Made by a program: the position numbers and the translations under genes. Below, one piece after another: positions 29,641 through 39,979 of a DNA stretch of 64,000 nucleotides; position 1 is the stretch's first letter, and every line of letters starts with the position of its first letter. The notes below the pieces were generated by a model. The model saw only the letters and a list, made by a program, of their open reading frames with translations. It was not told the origin of the DNA and ran no database searches. The DNA is from Phycisphaerales bacterium (GTDB lineage Bacteria; Planctomycetota; Phycisphaerae; Phycisphaerales; UBA1924): NCBI GenBank assembly GCA_016709445.1, contig JADJMV010000019.1, positions 1-64,000 on the forward strand. Direction: 5' to 3'.

Positions 29641-30600
29641 TCATCGCAGCACCCCTCTCCGGCGCAGGTAGTCCAGCAGCAGCACGTCGATGGGCGTGTC
29701 GGACTTGACGGTGAGGAGGGTCATGTCGCGCCGGCCGCAGAAGGCGCGGAGCTGGTCGCAGTAGGCGGCGAGGTTGGCCTTGTAGCGCTTGAGGAGGCCG
29801 GCGGAGACGGTGACCTCGGCGAAGTCGCCGTCTTCGACGTCTCGCAGGCGGAGGTCGCCGGTGATGTCGGGTTCCAGTTCCTGTGGGCTGAGCACCTGGA
29901 GGCAGAAGACGTCGTAGCCGCGGCCCATGAGCAGGCGGAGGCCGTCCTCGTAGCCCTCCTTGATGAAGAAGTCGCTGAGCACCACCATCACGCCCTTGCC
30001 GCGCCGGGAGAGTGCGATGCGCTTGCAGGCCTCGGTGAAGCTCGAGCCGCCGTCGGGGCGGAGGGAGCAGATCCAGGAGGCGAGTTCGGTGGTGCGCCGG
30101 CGGCCGCGGAGATCACGGACGGCGCTCAAGACGCCGGTGGGCGCGGGCCCCTGGGCGTCGGCGCCGGTGACGGTGAGGGGCGGCGTGCCGATCGCGGTCA
30201 TCGCGACGCGGTTGAGATTGACCAGGCCGATATAGCCGAGGCTCATGGCGACCTGCTGCATGAAGAGGAACTTGTTGGGCTGGCCGCAGTCGTGGCTGGC
30301 GGAGCAGTCGAGGACGACGTGGAGGCAGAGGTCCTCCTCTTCGAGGAAGAGTTTGAGGAAGAGGCGGTCGAGGCGGCCGAAGATGTTCCAGTCGATGTGG
30401 CGGAGGTCGTCGCCGGAGACATAGGGCCTGTGGTCGGCGAACTCGACGGATTCGCCCCGCTTCTTGCTGCGGCGCTCCCCTTGAGCTTGCCGGCGAAGAT
30501 TTTCTTGCTGGTGATGTCGAGCTGGGACACGCGCGATGAGGCGGCTGTCGAGCAGCTCGTCGAGGGAGGCGGGGCGTTTGGGATTCTCTGTTCTCAGCAT
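29641..30600 (-). CDS. DUF58 domain protein
   Basis: A 319-residue cytoplasmic DUF58 protein, a fold related to VWA domains that travels with MoxR ATPases. The signature SVEFADHRPYVSGDDLRHID, then WNIFGRLDRLFLKLFLEEED is complete, and the later VVLSDFFIKEGYEDGLRLLM matches the family. Residues about 24-43 look scrambled in the literal frame. The neighbouring frame there reads RVSQLDITSKKIFAGKLKG, the sequence expected for the family. The gene therefore carries two compensating one-base errors, near 30525-30536 and at the CCCC run 30477-30480. It lies seven bases from the end of a low-quality stretch behind moxR and feeds into the BatA-like gene. Confidence 0.9.
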   Translation of the reverse strand: MLRTENPKRPASLDELLDSRLIARVPARHHQQENLRRQAQGERRSKKRGESVEFADHRPYVSGDDLRHIDWNIFGRLDRLFLKLFLEEEDLCLHVVLDCSASHDCGQPNKFLFMQQVAMSLGYIGLVNLNRVAMTAIGTPPLTVTGADAQGPAPTGVLSAVRDLRGRRRTTELASWICSLRPDGGSSFTEACKRIALSRRGKGVMVVLSDFFIKEGYEDGLRLLMGRGYDVFCLQVLSPQELEPDITGDLRLRDVEDGDFAEVTVSAGLLKRYKANLAAYCDQLRAFCGRRDMTLLTVKSDTPIDVLLLDYLRRRGVLR

Positions 30601-30738
30601 GATGCACTCACCGCAGAGGGCGCAGAGTCTCGCAGAGGATGAAGCATGGTGGCTCCACCGCTCTTGAACTCATCCACTTGAAGTCATCCACTTGTCTTGC
30701 CTCTGCGTCACTCTGCGTCCTCTGCGGTGAAACTGTCT

Positions 30739-31807
<1,069 letters not shown>

Positions 31808-31863
31808 CTCGAACTCCTGCGTGTGGTGGATGCGCCGTCGGGACGGGCGTTGAGCGGCTTTGT

Positions 31864-31985
31864 CGGTTCGTTTCGCGTGCTGGCGATTCTTTCGGTTCGT
31901 TCCGCGTGCTGGCGCACGCGGCTCTGGGGGGTGATTTCGGGGTGAATCTCGCGGTTCGTTCCGCGTGCTGACGCACGCGGCTCTG
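31864..31985. repeat. Direct repeats each containing a hairpin, between VWA and moxR genes
   Basis: Two 34-bp copies at 31893-31926 and 31952-31985 differ at one base, in the loop. Each contains the palindrome ccgcgtgc-tggc-gcacgcgg (8-bp stem, 4-base loop). A partial third copy (22 bases) begins at 31864. The last copy ends exactly where the VWA gene stop codon begins on the other strand. The array may act as an intraoperonic terminator or attenuator, or as a REP-like repeat. Confidence 0.8.
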
Positions 31986-34900
31986 TTAGTCGTCCTTCAT
32001 TTCGTCTTGCGCCCGGCGTTTGGCCTTGAGGAGGCGCGACATGCCTTCTTCTTCCTCGCCTGTCTTCTTCTGTTCGGTTGCTCGGCGCTTCTGCTGCTCG
32101 GGTGTCTCCGCCTCGCCGCCGAGCGCGACCTTGGAGCTGGGTGCGGCCCTTGCCTGCTCGTCGGTGGCCTCGAATTTCCGCTTCGCGACCGTCGGGGCGA
32201 GGGGCTGGGCGTGCCCGCCGCTTCGGGAGACGTCGCGGTCCTGCGCCTCGGCGCCGGGCCCGGTCCGGAGCCGCTCCTGGGCCTTGGCCCGCGCGGCCTG
32301 GAGCCCTTCGAGCTGCATCCCGGTCTTGTCGCGGCCGCGGTGCATGCCCCGGCGCGCTGCGTGGTAGGCCTTGACGACATCGAGCCGGACGCGCCGTACC
32401 GCGACATCGGCGAGGAAGAGCCCGATCCCGGCGATCGCGACGGCGAGCCAGATGGCCCGGGTCGAGACGGGCATCTTGAGGCCGTCGCGGTTCCAGAGAT
32501 CGGCGGCGCGGGCGTCGTTGCCGAGCACGCGCCCTCCGGTGCGTTCGGCGACCTGCTGGAGGAGCGCGGCGTTGTCCTGGAGCGCCCGGAACTCGTCGGC
32601 GAAGGGCTTGATGACGGCGGCCTGGACGCTCCCCTCGACGGCGGGCCCGCCCTCGGCTGCGGGGGGGGCGGCGTAGCGCATGCCCATCACGTAGGTGCCC
32701 GACTCGGGGGTGTCGATGAGCGCTTCGAATCGGCCGGGCCCCACCTGGCGGAGCGTGATGGGCGCGCCCTGGCCGTCGGGGGTTGCCATGCGCCCCTGGA
32801 ATGTCGCGGTCGGGAGTCGGTGTCCCTCCTCGTCCACGGCCTCGACGACCACCAGGGTCTGATCGCCGCGCGGCTCGGTGGTGACGCGGACGTTGGGCGA
32901 GCCGCTGGGGCGCATCGCCCACCGCACCATCTGCTCCCAGAACTGCTTGTACTGGCCCCACGCCGGCCACGACTTGGCCCAGCGCGTCGTCGCGTCGCTC
33001 GTGAAGGTGACCGAACGCCCCAGGCCGTACTGCCATTGCGCCCCGACCGGGTCGTCCTCTTTGCCGCGCAGGGTGACCTGGCTGAGACCCTCGCGGTCGG
33101 CGGCCACGACATAGCCCGAGATCGGCGGGACCGCGCCGATGCCGCGGAGCGTGTCGACGCCCGCGACCATCGTCGGCTGGAACGCGTCGCCCTCCCAGAT
33201 GAGCGTGCGCTTGACCGTCTGGGCTTCTTTGATGAAGATCTGGGGGAGCGTGGCGAGCGCGTTGTTGGCGACTTCGTAGTACGTCCCGTTTGTGTACCTG
33301 GCCATGCGTTGGAGCGTCTGGACATCACCGGCCGAGTGCGGATTCACACCGACGGCGGAGATGGTGACGTTGGCCGCCCGGTAGCGATCAAGCACGGGCT
33401 TGCCCAGGTTGGGGTCCCCGTCGGAGATCACGATGACGTGGCGTTGCCCCGCGTCCACCGACATCAGCCCCTGGAGCGCCAGATCGAGCGAAGGGTCGAA
33501 GTCGGGCATATCGCCGAAGACGAGGCGGGTGATCGCGGCCTGGGCGGCGGACCCGTCGCCCTTGAGTTGCATCGGGAGCGTCCAATCGACACCGGACTGC
33601 CAGCCGTATTCGACGATGCCAACGTAGTCGAGGCGTGAGAGGCTGTTGACGGCCGCCTCGCAGATCTTCTTGCCCCAGTAGGTGCCCTGCGGGACCTCGA
33701 CGGAGTGGATGACGAGGGCGAGGGCGCCCCGGGGCATCTGCCGCTTCTGGGGTGGATCGAGCCGGATGGGCAGGGCATCTTCGAGTGGGGAGCCGATCCA
33801 GCCGCCGGCGCCGAAGGCCTTGTCGCCGCCGATCATGACGAGCCCGCCGCCGGTGTCGTGGACGTACTGGCGGAGCACCTCCTGGGCCTGGAAGCTGTAG
33901 GGGTAGGCGTCCTGATTGACCATGATCACGACGTCGTAGGTGTTGAGGTTGGTCAGGTTGATGTCGAATCGTCCGGGGTCGACGACCTCGCAGCGGATAC
34001 CGGACTCGAGCAGCGCCCTGACGAGCTCGGCGGATTCGTCGGGCCCACCATCCATGGAGCGGAGGACCAGTGCGCGGCCCTCTCCGGAGACGAAGGTCAC
34101 GCTCGAGCCGGTGTTGTTCTCGACGATCGCGTCGATCAGCATGCCGCTGGCGGCGCGGTCGGCCTCGAAGGTGGCCTTGAATTCGTGGGCCCCGCGCCCG
34201 CTGACCGGCACGGGGACGCTCAGGACGTTGGTGCCCTGGTTGAGCGAGACGGCGACACCCATCGAGTCGGTGGTGGGGTCGAGGTCGATCGGGGCGCCGT
34301 TCTCCTGGATGCTCAGCCGGCCGCTCGCGGGGCGCGTGGCGGTGATCACCACGCGGATGTTCATCGTCTCACCCTCGCGCGCCGTTCCGGGGGTGACGAC
34401 GCGGTCGATGATGACCTCGTTGTCGTAGCGGTATCGGAGGGGGAACACGTCGATGGGCACGCCGGCGGCCCGGGCCGCCTCGGCCGCTTGGAGCAGGCTG
34501 CCGGCCGTCTCGAGTCCGTCGCTGAAGAGCGCGACTCTCGCGGCGGCGTCTTTGGGGGTGGTGGCGAGCGCGAGCTGGATGCCGGCCGCCAGGTTGGTGC
34601 CGTCGAGCCCGCCCACATACTGCCGGTCCACGCCGGTGACCGCCTTGGAGGGAAGACTCTGGACGATGGCGTCCTTGGCGACGGTGATGGTGCCGAGACG
34701 GTCATCGGGCTTCTTGCTCTCCGTGGCCGCCTCGCTGAGGTACTGCTCGGTCGCCTGCTGCAGTTGGGTGGGCACGCTGCGGCTGGCGTCGATCACGGCG
34801 CTGACCGCGACATCCTTGCTCTCCTTGCGGAGCTGGGGCTCGGCGATCGCCCCCGCGAGGAGGATGATCACGAGCACGCGGATGGCGAGGGCGACCGCGC

Positions 34901-35066
34901 GTGTGCTGCGCCCCAGGCCGGCCAGGCTGCGGCGTGCGATCCAGAGCGAGAGGGCCACGAGCACCGGGATCAGGATGAGCCAGATCGGCTGGAGAAACTC
35001 GATCGGCCCCAGATTCAGGGAGGCGAGGCCGAGCGAGGCCGGGTTGAGCGGGCCGAGCGTCGGCAT
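31986..35066 (-). CDS. Large VWA/amidotransferase-like membrane protein
   Basis: A 1026-residue membrane protein. Two N-terminal helices ([20 protein letters not shown] and [20 protein letters not shown]) precede a VWA domain with the metal site DASRS ([12 protein letters not shown]). A later region resembles class I glutamine-amidotransferase-like domains of planctomycete VWA proteins ([20 protein letters not shown] and [18 protein letters not shown]), followed by a second VWA-like segment with [13 protein letters not shown] third helix ([20 protein letters not shown]) leads to a charged cytoplasmic tail of about 130 residues. The function is unknown, but this family regularly sits beside MoxR, DUF58 and BatA proteins. 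The ATG at 35066 is two bases past the stop of the NHL lipoprotein gene. Confidence 0.88.
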   Translation of the reverse strand: MPTLGPLNPASLGLASLNLGPIEFLQPIWLILIPVLVALSLWIARRSLAGLGRSTRAVALAIRVLVIILLAGAIAEPQLRKESKDVAVSAVIDASRSVPTQLQQATEQYLSEAATESKKPDDRLGTITVAKDAIVQSLPSKAVTGVDRQYVGGLDGTNLAAGIQLALATTPKDAAARVALFSDGLETAGSLLQAAEAARAAGVPIDVFPLRYRYDNEVIIDRVVTPGTAREGETMNIRVVITATRPASGRLSIQENGAPIDLDPTTDSMGVAVSLNQGTNVLSVPVPVSGRGAHEFKATFEADRAASGMLIDAIVENNTGSSVTFVSGEGRALVLRSMDGGPDESAELVRALLESGIRCEVVDPGRFDINLTNLNTYDVVIMVNQDAYPYSFQAQEVLRQYVHDTGGGLVMIGGDKAFGAGGWIGSPLEDALPIRLDPPQKRQMPRGALALVIHSVEVPQGTYWGKKICEAAVNSLSRLDYVGIVEYGWQSGVDWTLPMQLKGDGSAAQAAITRLVFGDMPDFDPSLDLALQGLMSVDAGQRHVIVISDGDPNLGKPVLDRYRAANVTISAVGVNPHSAGDVQTLQRMARYTNGTYYEVANNALATLPQIFIKEAQTVKRTLIWEGDAFQPTMVAGVDTLRGIGAVPPISGYVVAADREGLSQVTLRGKEDDPVGAQWQYGLGRSVTFTSDATTRWAKSWPAWGQYKQFWEQMVRWAMRPSGSPNVRVTTEPRGDQTLVVVEAVDEEGHRLPTATFQGRMATPDGQGAPITLRQVGPGRFEALIDTPESGTYVMGMRYAAPPAAEGGPAVEGSVQAAVIKPFADEFRALQDNAALLQQVAERTGGRVLGNDARAADLWNRDGLKMPVSTRAIWLAVAIAGIGLFLADVAVRRVRLDVVKAYHAARRGMHRGRDKTGMQLEGLQAARAKAQERLRTGPGAEAQDRDVSRSGGHAQPLAPTVAKRKFEATDEQARAAPSSKVALGGEAETPEQQKRRATEQKKTGEEEEGMSRLLKAKRRAQDEMKDD

Positions 35067-35068
35067 GC

Positions 35069-36148
35069 CTAGCCACGCCCCCCTTCGACACCCGGGAGCT
35101 TGGCGACGAGGATGCGGTTGTTCCCCGAGTCGAGCAGGTAGGTCTCGCGCCCGATCACCGCCGACGCCCACGGCGTCGCAACCTCGCCCTCACCGCGTCC
35201 GGCGTGACCAAAGGTTCGGAGGCTCGCGCCCGTGACCGGGTCGACCTGCTGGACCCGAGAGCCCCCGAATTCGGTCACCAGCACCGTCGAATCGTCCAGC
35301 AAGAGCAGGCCGTAGGGAAACTCGAACTTCACCGGCGCATCCGGCGCCGGGGTCGGCGAGCCGATCCAGCCGAGCAGCTCGCCGTCGAGGGTGAATCGTC
35401 CGAGCCGGTGGTTGCAGGCGTCGGTCACGATCAGCTCGCGCCGCGCCGTGTCGATCGCCATCGACTGTGGGCGGGCAAACTCGATGGCCTTGGGGTCCAG
35501 GCCCTCGCCGGGCCCGCCGATCGCGAAGAGGAACCTCTCTTCGGCATCGAACACGCTGATGCGGTCGTTGCCGCCGTATTCGCTCACGTAGATCCGCTCG
35601 ATCTTTGATCCGTCGTCGCTCATCAGCACCGCGACGTCGGTGGGGTAGATGAACTGCCCGGGCTCCTGACCGAAGGCGCCGAACTGCGAGAGCAACTCCG
35701 GCTCGATCTCTGCCGGACGCTCGGGCAGCGCGGTCGGGATCGCGTAGACCATCACGCGGTGGTAGTGCGTGTCGGCGACATACAGGGCCGGGATGAGGGC
35801 GCCGTCGGGTCCCGGGGCCTCCGCCACGGTGATCCCCGTCGGCTTACCGAGGTCGAACTCGGGCATCCGCCACCACGCGCCCGCTCGGCCCGTGGCGGGA
35901 TCGATCTGCTGCACCCGGGCTGCCTTGTCCACCACCCACAGGTATTCGCCATCGGAGTCGATGGCACGCGGGTAGGCGAACTGCCCGGGGAATGTTCCGG
36001 GTTCGCCAAGCACCCGCTCGGTCGGGATCTCGGCCTCGGACTTGGCCTCGCCGCCGCACCCGACCAGTCCGAGCGGCCACACCACGGCGCACGCCACGAG
36101 GGGCAGCACGGCACGCCGGCGGGGGGCTCGAGCGGTTTGGTCGGGCAT
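35069..36148 (-). CDS. NHL-repeat lipoprotein
   Basis: A 359-residue lipoprotein. The leader ends in a lipobox (PLGLVGC, cysteine near residue 31). The rest is a beta-propeller of NHL-type repeats, recognisable by recurring blade ends such as FAYPRAIDSDGEYLWVVDK, ALYVADTHYHRVMVYAI, IYVSEYGGNDRISVFDA, LIVTDACNHRLGRFTL and YLLDSGNNRILVAKLPG. NHL propellers usually mediate protein or ligand binding. It lies between an ABC-type permease (12-base gap) and the VWA protein (two-base gap), so it belongs to the same transcript and may be the extracytoplasmic partner of one of them. Confidence 0.9.
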   Translation of the reverse strand: MPDQTARAPRRRAVLPLVACAVVWPLGLVGCGGEAKSEAEIPTERVLGEPGTFPGQFAYPRAIDSDGEYLWVVDKAARVQQIDPATGRAGAWWRMPEFDLGKPTGITVAEAPGPDGALIPALYVADTHYHRVMVYAIPTALPERPAEIEPELLSQFGAFGQEPGQFIYPTDVAVLMSDDGSKIERIYVSEYGGNDRISVFDAEERFLFAIGGPGEGLDPKAIEFARPQSMAIDTARRELIVTDACNHRLGRFTLDGELLGWIGSPTPAPDAPVKFEFPYGLLLLDDSTVLVTEFGGSRVQQVDPVTGASLRTFGHAGRGEGEVATPWASAVIGRETYLLDSGNNRILVAKLPGVEGGRG

Positions 36149-36160
36149 CTGGTTCCCAGC

Positions 36161-37774
36161 TTACCGGTGCGATCCCCGTTTGGTTCGGCCACGCCCCGCG
36201 CGCGCCGCCACCATCCCCGCGGCTGAGGCCGCCATACCTATACCAAGCAGCAGCACCGACGCTGCGGAGAGTTCGGTCATCCGCTCGTAGTGGAGCCATT
36301 GGAGCACCCGCTGGGCCAGGTGCTCGATTCCCGGAGGCTGGACCTGGATCGAGGCCTCGATCTCGTGGAGGCTCAGGCACCCGGCGGCCAGGGCGACGGC
36401 GAGTGCCGGGCCGAGGTGGCCCACGGCCGCGGACTTTGCCCAACCCGCCAGCCCCACCGCGCCGTCGAGCCGACGCATGTCCCCGACTGCCCGCGCTTCG
36501 GCGGCGGAGAGCCAGGTGCCGACCAGCAGGGGCAGGAATGCAAACCGCGCGAGGTGGGCGATGACCACCGGGACTGGGGTGTCGGCGAACGCCCGCGGCA
36601 GGGCGGGTAGGCGCACGAATTGCGCGATCGCGGAACCGACGAGCACGCCGGGCACGAGCGCCCAGACGAGCGAGAGCGTCAGCCAGGTTCGGGCGTGGCG
36701 GGCCCCCCGCGGGCCGGAGGTGGCGTGCGCGGCTGCCAAGCAGAGGATGCCGGAGAGCAGGGCGACCGAGGCGGCGACGGCTCCGCTGGAGAGGATGGCA
36801 TCGTGCGCATCGTGCAGGAATCTGGTCAGGCCGCGGAACGATCCCATCGACCAGGCGAAGGCGAGGAAGGGCACGGCGAGCGCGAGGATCCAGGGGCCCG
36901 AGGCGACGGCCCAGTCGGTCCAGCGGGGCCTGACGATTCTGGAATCCTCGCCCCCCAGGGCTGCCAAGCGCTCGCCTGCGCGGGCGAGCGGCGAGGCGAG
37001 GACCCACCCGGCGGCGACGGCCGCGAGGATGAGGGGCCACGCGGCGATCCAGGCGCGCCATGGCTCGGTGGGGTGCTGATCGAGCACTTCCCAGGAGTGG
37101 ACGGCGATCGTGGGGATCAGCGCGACCTGGAGCGGGACGGCCGAGCCGAGCATGAGGAGGAAGACGAGCAGCCAGGCGGCGCCGATGCTGTGCCGCACGG
37201 CCCGGACGGTGGCGGCGGTGCGGCGGATCCTGGACCGCGCGTCCATCTTGAAGGACTCGAGCACCTCGGGGCCGAGGGATCGAACGCCGACGGCGATGGT
37301 GATGGCGGCGAGGGGCCAGGCCCACAGGGCGAGCCCCCAGATCGCGAGCCCCCGCCCGACGACGACGGGCAGCATCGGCCAGCCGTGTTCGGGGGCGGCG
37401 CCGATCCACTTGCCCAGCGGCGTGGTTGGGGCGCGGAGGACGGACCAGCCGGCGTAGGCGAGGTACATCGGGAGCAGCATCGGGCCCGCGGCGGCGAAGG
37501 AGGCCCCGGCGCGGGCGCGGGAGATCACGCCCCCGACGGGCCAGGCGAACAAGACCGCCAGGGCCGCGATGCCGGCGGCGCTGCCGAGGCTGACGAGCAC
37601 GAGGTGCCAGCTTGGGAGATCGATGCCGGTTCGGAATCCCGTCGTGGCCATGCCCCGGACGGCCCCGATGATGGCAAGGGCGGCGGGGGCGATGACGCCG
37701 ATCCCGATGACAGCCCAGACGATGGCGGCACCCGCTCCAACTCGGCCGTGGCTGGTGTTGGGGGGAGTCGTCAT
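36161..37774 (-). CDS. ABC-type permease, iron(III)-permease-like, double domain
   Basis: A 537-residue integral membrane protein with about twelve helices, arranged as two permease halves like the FbpB/ThiP-type inner-membrane components of binding-protein-dependent ABC importers. Both halves have an EAA-loop-like cytoplasmic segment: EVLESFKMDARSRIRRTAAT in the first and EARAVGDMRRLDGAVGLAG in the second. The second half ends with LHEIEASIQVQPPGIEHLAQ, typical of this group. No ATPase and no binding protein is adjacent, so the partner proteins are unknown. It is the first gene of the minus-strand operon leading to the NHL lipoprotein and the MoxR/VWA genes. Confidence 0.75.
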   Translation of the reverse strand: MTTPPNTSHGRVGAGAAIVWAVIGIGVIAPAALAIIGAVRGMATTGFRTGIDLPSWHLVLVSLGSAAGIAALAVLFAWPVGGVISRARAGASFAAAGPMLLPMYLAYAGWSVLRAPTTPLGKWIGAAPEHGWPMLPVVVGRGLAIWGLALWAWPLAAITIAVGVRSLGPEVLESFKMDARSRIRRTAATVRAVRHSIGAAWLLVFLLMLGSAVPLQVALIPTIAVHSWEVLDQHPTEPWRAWIAAWPLILAAVAAGWVLASPLARAGERLAALGGEDSRIVRPRWTDWAVASGPWILALAVPFLAFAWSMGSFRGLTRFLHDAHDAILSSGAVAASVALLSGILCLAAAHATSGPRGARHARTWLTLSLVWALVPGVLVGSAIAQFVRLPALPRAFADTPVPVVIAHLARFAFLPLLVGTWLSAAEARAVGDMRRLDGAVGLAGWAKSAAVGHLGPALAVALAAGCLSLHEIEASIQVQPPGIEHLAQRVLQWLHYERMTELSAASVLLLGIGMAASAAGMVAARAGRGRTKRGSHR

Positions 37775-38002
37775 GGCGTCTGGAGCGTCTCGGTGATTCT
37801 GCCGGGTACGGGAGTTGGGCGCGAGATCGGGGTGGATCCGTCCCGGTTCGCCACCATGCGGCCGGACGAGTATCATGCCCTCTTGATCTGCCCGGAGGCG
37901 TCTGGAGCCTACCGGGGATCCTCCGAGCCGGTTTCGTCCGCTGGGCGGGTGCGGCCGGGAACGAACGCGTTCTCCCCCTGATCCCCAGTTGCGGGGTGGT
38001 GC
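37775..38002. promoter_or_regulatory. Divergent promoter region, permease operon and accBC
   Basis: 228 bases between two divergent transcription units. Promoters for the six-gene minus-strand operon and for accB-accC must lie here. I see no reliable -35/-10 boxes or known riboswitch pattern. Confidence 0.4.
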
Positions 38003-38467
38003 ATGATCGACATCCGGAAACTCAAGGAACTGGTGCGGCTGATGGTCGAGAACGACCTGGCCGAACTCGACCTGCGCGACCAGCAGGAGACCGTCACGAT
38101 CAAGCGGGGCGGGCAGGGACAGCCGCTCGTGGTCGCTCCGATCAGCGCGGCGGCGGCCCCGGCCCGGGGCGCGGCGGGCGGCGAGGAGGAGGCCGAGGTC
38201 GGCGGCGGGGCGGCGGACGAGGCCGGTCTGTTCGCGATCGAGTCTCCCATGGTCGGGACCTTCTATTCGGCGCCCAACCCGGACACCGAGGCATTCGTCA
38301 GCGTCGGCAAGTCGATTTCGCCCGACTCGGTCGTTTGCCTGGTCGAGGCCATGAAGGTCTTCAACGAGATCAAGGCGGAGTGCACCGGCGTGGTCGAGCG
38401 GGTTTTGGTCAGTAACGGCGATGCCGTCGAGTTCGGCCAGAAGCTCTTCCTCGTCCGCCCTGCCTGA
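38003..38467 (+). CDS. accB: Biotin carboxyl carrier protein of acetyl-CoA carboxylase
   Basis: A 154-residue BCCP, the biotin-bearing subunit of acetyl-CoA carboxylase that starts fatty acid synthesis. The N-terminus MIDIRKLKELVRLMVENDL is characteristic of AccB. It is followed by a flexible Ala/Gly/Glu linker (residues about 45-75) and the biotinyl domain, which holds the attachment lysine in CLVEAMKVFNEIKAE and the preceding SPMVGTFYSAPNPD. The gene is the first of a pair with accC, 45 bases upstream of it, the usual arrangement. The ATG at 38003 is unambiguous. Confidence 0.97.
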   Translation: MIDIRKLKELVRLMVENDLAELDLRDQQETVTIKRGGQGQPLVVAPISAAAAPARGAAGGEEEAEVGGGAADEAGLFAIESPMVGTFYSAPNPDTEAFVSVGKSISPDSVVCLVEAMKVFNEIKAECTGVVERVLVSNGDAVEFGQKLFLVRPA

Positions 38468-38512
38468 CCTGCCCATCGCACCGGCGCCTGACCGCTCGGG
38501 ACTCCACCCCTC

Positions 38513-39853
38513 ATGTTCAAACGCATCCTCATTGCCAACCGAGGTGAGATCGCCCTGCGGATCCTTCGTGCCTGCCACGAGATGGGGATCGAGGCGGTCT
38601 GCGTCTATTCGAAGGCCGACGCGGAGGCCCCGTACCTGCGGCTGGCGGATCGGGCGATCTGCATCGGGGACGCGCCGAGCAAGGACAGCTATCTCAATAT
38701 CAGCCGCCTGATCTCAGCCGCGGAGATCGCGGACGTGGACGCGATCCACCCGGGGTATGGCTTCCTGGCGGAGCGGGCGGATTTTTCGGCGATCTGTCGG
38801 GACTGCAAGATCACCTTCATCGGTCCGAGCCCCGAGGCGATGGGCAAGCTGGGCGACAAGGTGGAGTGCAAGCGGACGGCCCGCGCGGCGAAGGTGCCGG
38901 TTTTCCCGGGGTCCGAGGGGGCGATCGAGGACGAGGAGGAGGCGGTCCGCGTTGCCGAAGAGATCGGCTATCCGGTGATCATCAAGGCATCGGCCGGCGG
39001 CGGCGGGCGGGGTATGCGCGTCTGCCGCAACGAGGCCACGCTGCGCTCGAACATCAAGGCGGCGCAGCAGGAGGCCCTGGCGGCCTTCGGCAACGGGGCG
39101 ATCTTCATCGAGAAGTTTCTCGAGCACGCCCGCCATATCGAGATCCAGACGCTCGGCGACCGCCACGGGCACGCGGTGCACCTTTGGGAGCGCGACTGCT
39201 CTGTGCAGCGGCGGCACCAGAAGATCATCGAGGAATCGCCCGCGCCGGGCGTGGACCGCAAGAAGGTGGCGCAGGTGGGCGAGGCGGCCGCGAGGCTGAT
39301 CAAGAGCGCCGACTACTGCGGGGCCGCGACGGTCGAGTTCTTGATGGACGAGAAGCAGAATTTCTACATGCTCGAGGTGAACACGCGGGTGCAGGTCGAG
39401 CACCCCGTGACCGAGATGGTCACGGGGATCGATATCGTGAAGATGTCGATCTTGGTGGCGGCGGGCGAAACGATCCCCTTCAAGCAGAAGGATGTCGAGG
39501 TCAGGGGCCACGCGATCGAGTGCCGCATCAACGCGGAGGATCCGGAGCGTGGCTTCATGCCTTCGGCCGGACGGATCGAGACATGGCAGCCCCCCGGCGG
39601 GCTTGGCGTGCGGATCGACTCGCACGTCGTGCAGGGGTATCGGGTGCCGCCGAACTACGACTCGATGGTCGGCAAGCTCATCTGCCACGCCGACACGCGG
39701 GAGCTGTGCATCGCCCGGATGGCCCGCGCGCTGCGCGAGTTCGCCGTGGGGCCGATCAAGACCACGATCCCGCTGCAGCTCCGGCTGATGGAGAACTCCG
39801 ACTTCCGCCAGGGCGGGATCGACATCCACTTCCTGGAGCGGCTGCTGAAGTGA
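38513..39853 (+). CDS. accC: Biotin carboxylase subunit of acetyl-CoA carboxylase
   Basis: A 446-residue ATP-grasp enzyme that carboxylates the biotin on AccB using bicarbonate and ATP. It starts MFKRILIANRGEIALRILRA. It carries the glycine-rich ATP loop IIKASAGGGGRGMRVC, the HIEIQTLGDRHGHAVHLWER segment, the catalytic EVNTRVQVEHPVTEMVTGID region and the C-terminal ECRINAEDPERGFMPS. Length and motifs are those of stand-alone AccC. It is co-oriented with accB. The carboxyltransferase genes accA and accD are not in the window. Confidence 0.97.
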   Translation: MFKRILIANRGEIALRILRACHEMGIEAVCVYSKADAEAPYLRLADRAICIGDAPSKDSYLNISRLISAAEIADVDAIHPGYGFLAERADFSAICRDCKITFIGPSPEAMGKLGDKVECKRTARAAKVPVFPGSEGAIEDEEEAVRVAEEIGYPVIIKASAGGGGRGMRVCRNEATLRSNIKAAQQEALAAFGNGAIFIEKFLEHARHIEIQTLGDRHGHAVHLWERDCSVQRRHQKIIEESPAPGVDRKKVAQVGEAAARLIKSADYCGAATVEFLMDEKQNFYMLEVNTRVQVEHPVTEMVTGIDIVKMSILVAAGETIPFKQKDVEVRGHAIECRINAEDPERGFMPSAGRIETWQPPGGLGVRIDSHVVQGYRVPPNYDSMVGKLICHADTRELCIARMARALREFAVGPIKTTIPLQLRLMENSDFRQGGIDIHFLERLLK

Positions 39854-39885
39854 GCCGGGCTGCGCGGCCGCGGCTGGTGCGGGTT

Positions 39886-39969
39886 GTGGTGCAGACTGTG
39901 GAGCGGGCTTCCGGCGTGCATACCTCGCCCGCTCCGATCCGCTCGGTGCTGGCGGGATGCCTGCACCAC
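39886..39969. terminator. Nested hairpin between convergent accC and SecA-like genes
   Basis: Outer arms gtggtgcag (39886-39894) and ctgcaccac (39961-39969), and inner arms gagcgggc (39901-39908) and gcccgctc (39927-39934), are each perfectly complementary. The structure lies between two convergent genes and may terminate both. It is related in sequence to the inverted repeat at 29568-29633. Confidence 0.5.
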
Positions 39970-39979
39970 CACTGTGGCG

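Noticed and set aside
29641..30600. Treating residues 24-43 of the DUF58 protein as a novel histidine/glutamine-rich insertion.
   Set aside because: The adjacent frame encodes the expected family sequence there, so two compensating one-base errors explain it.
33705..35072. A 455-residue plus-strand frame opposite the VWA protein.
   Set aside because: Antisense shadow; the minus-strand protein has clear VWA motifs and proper operon spacing.
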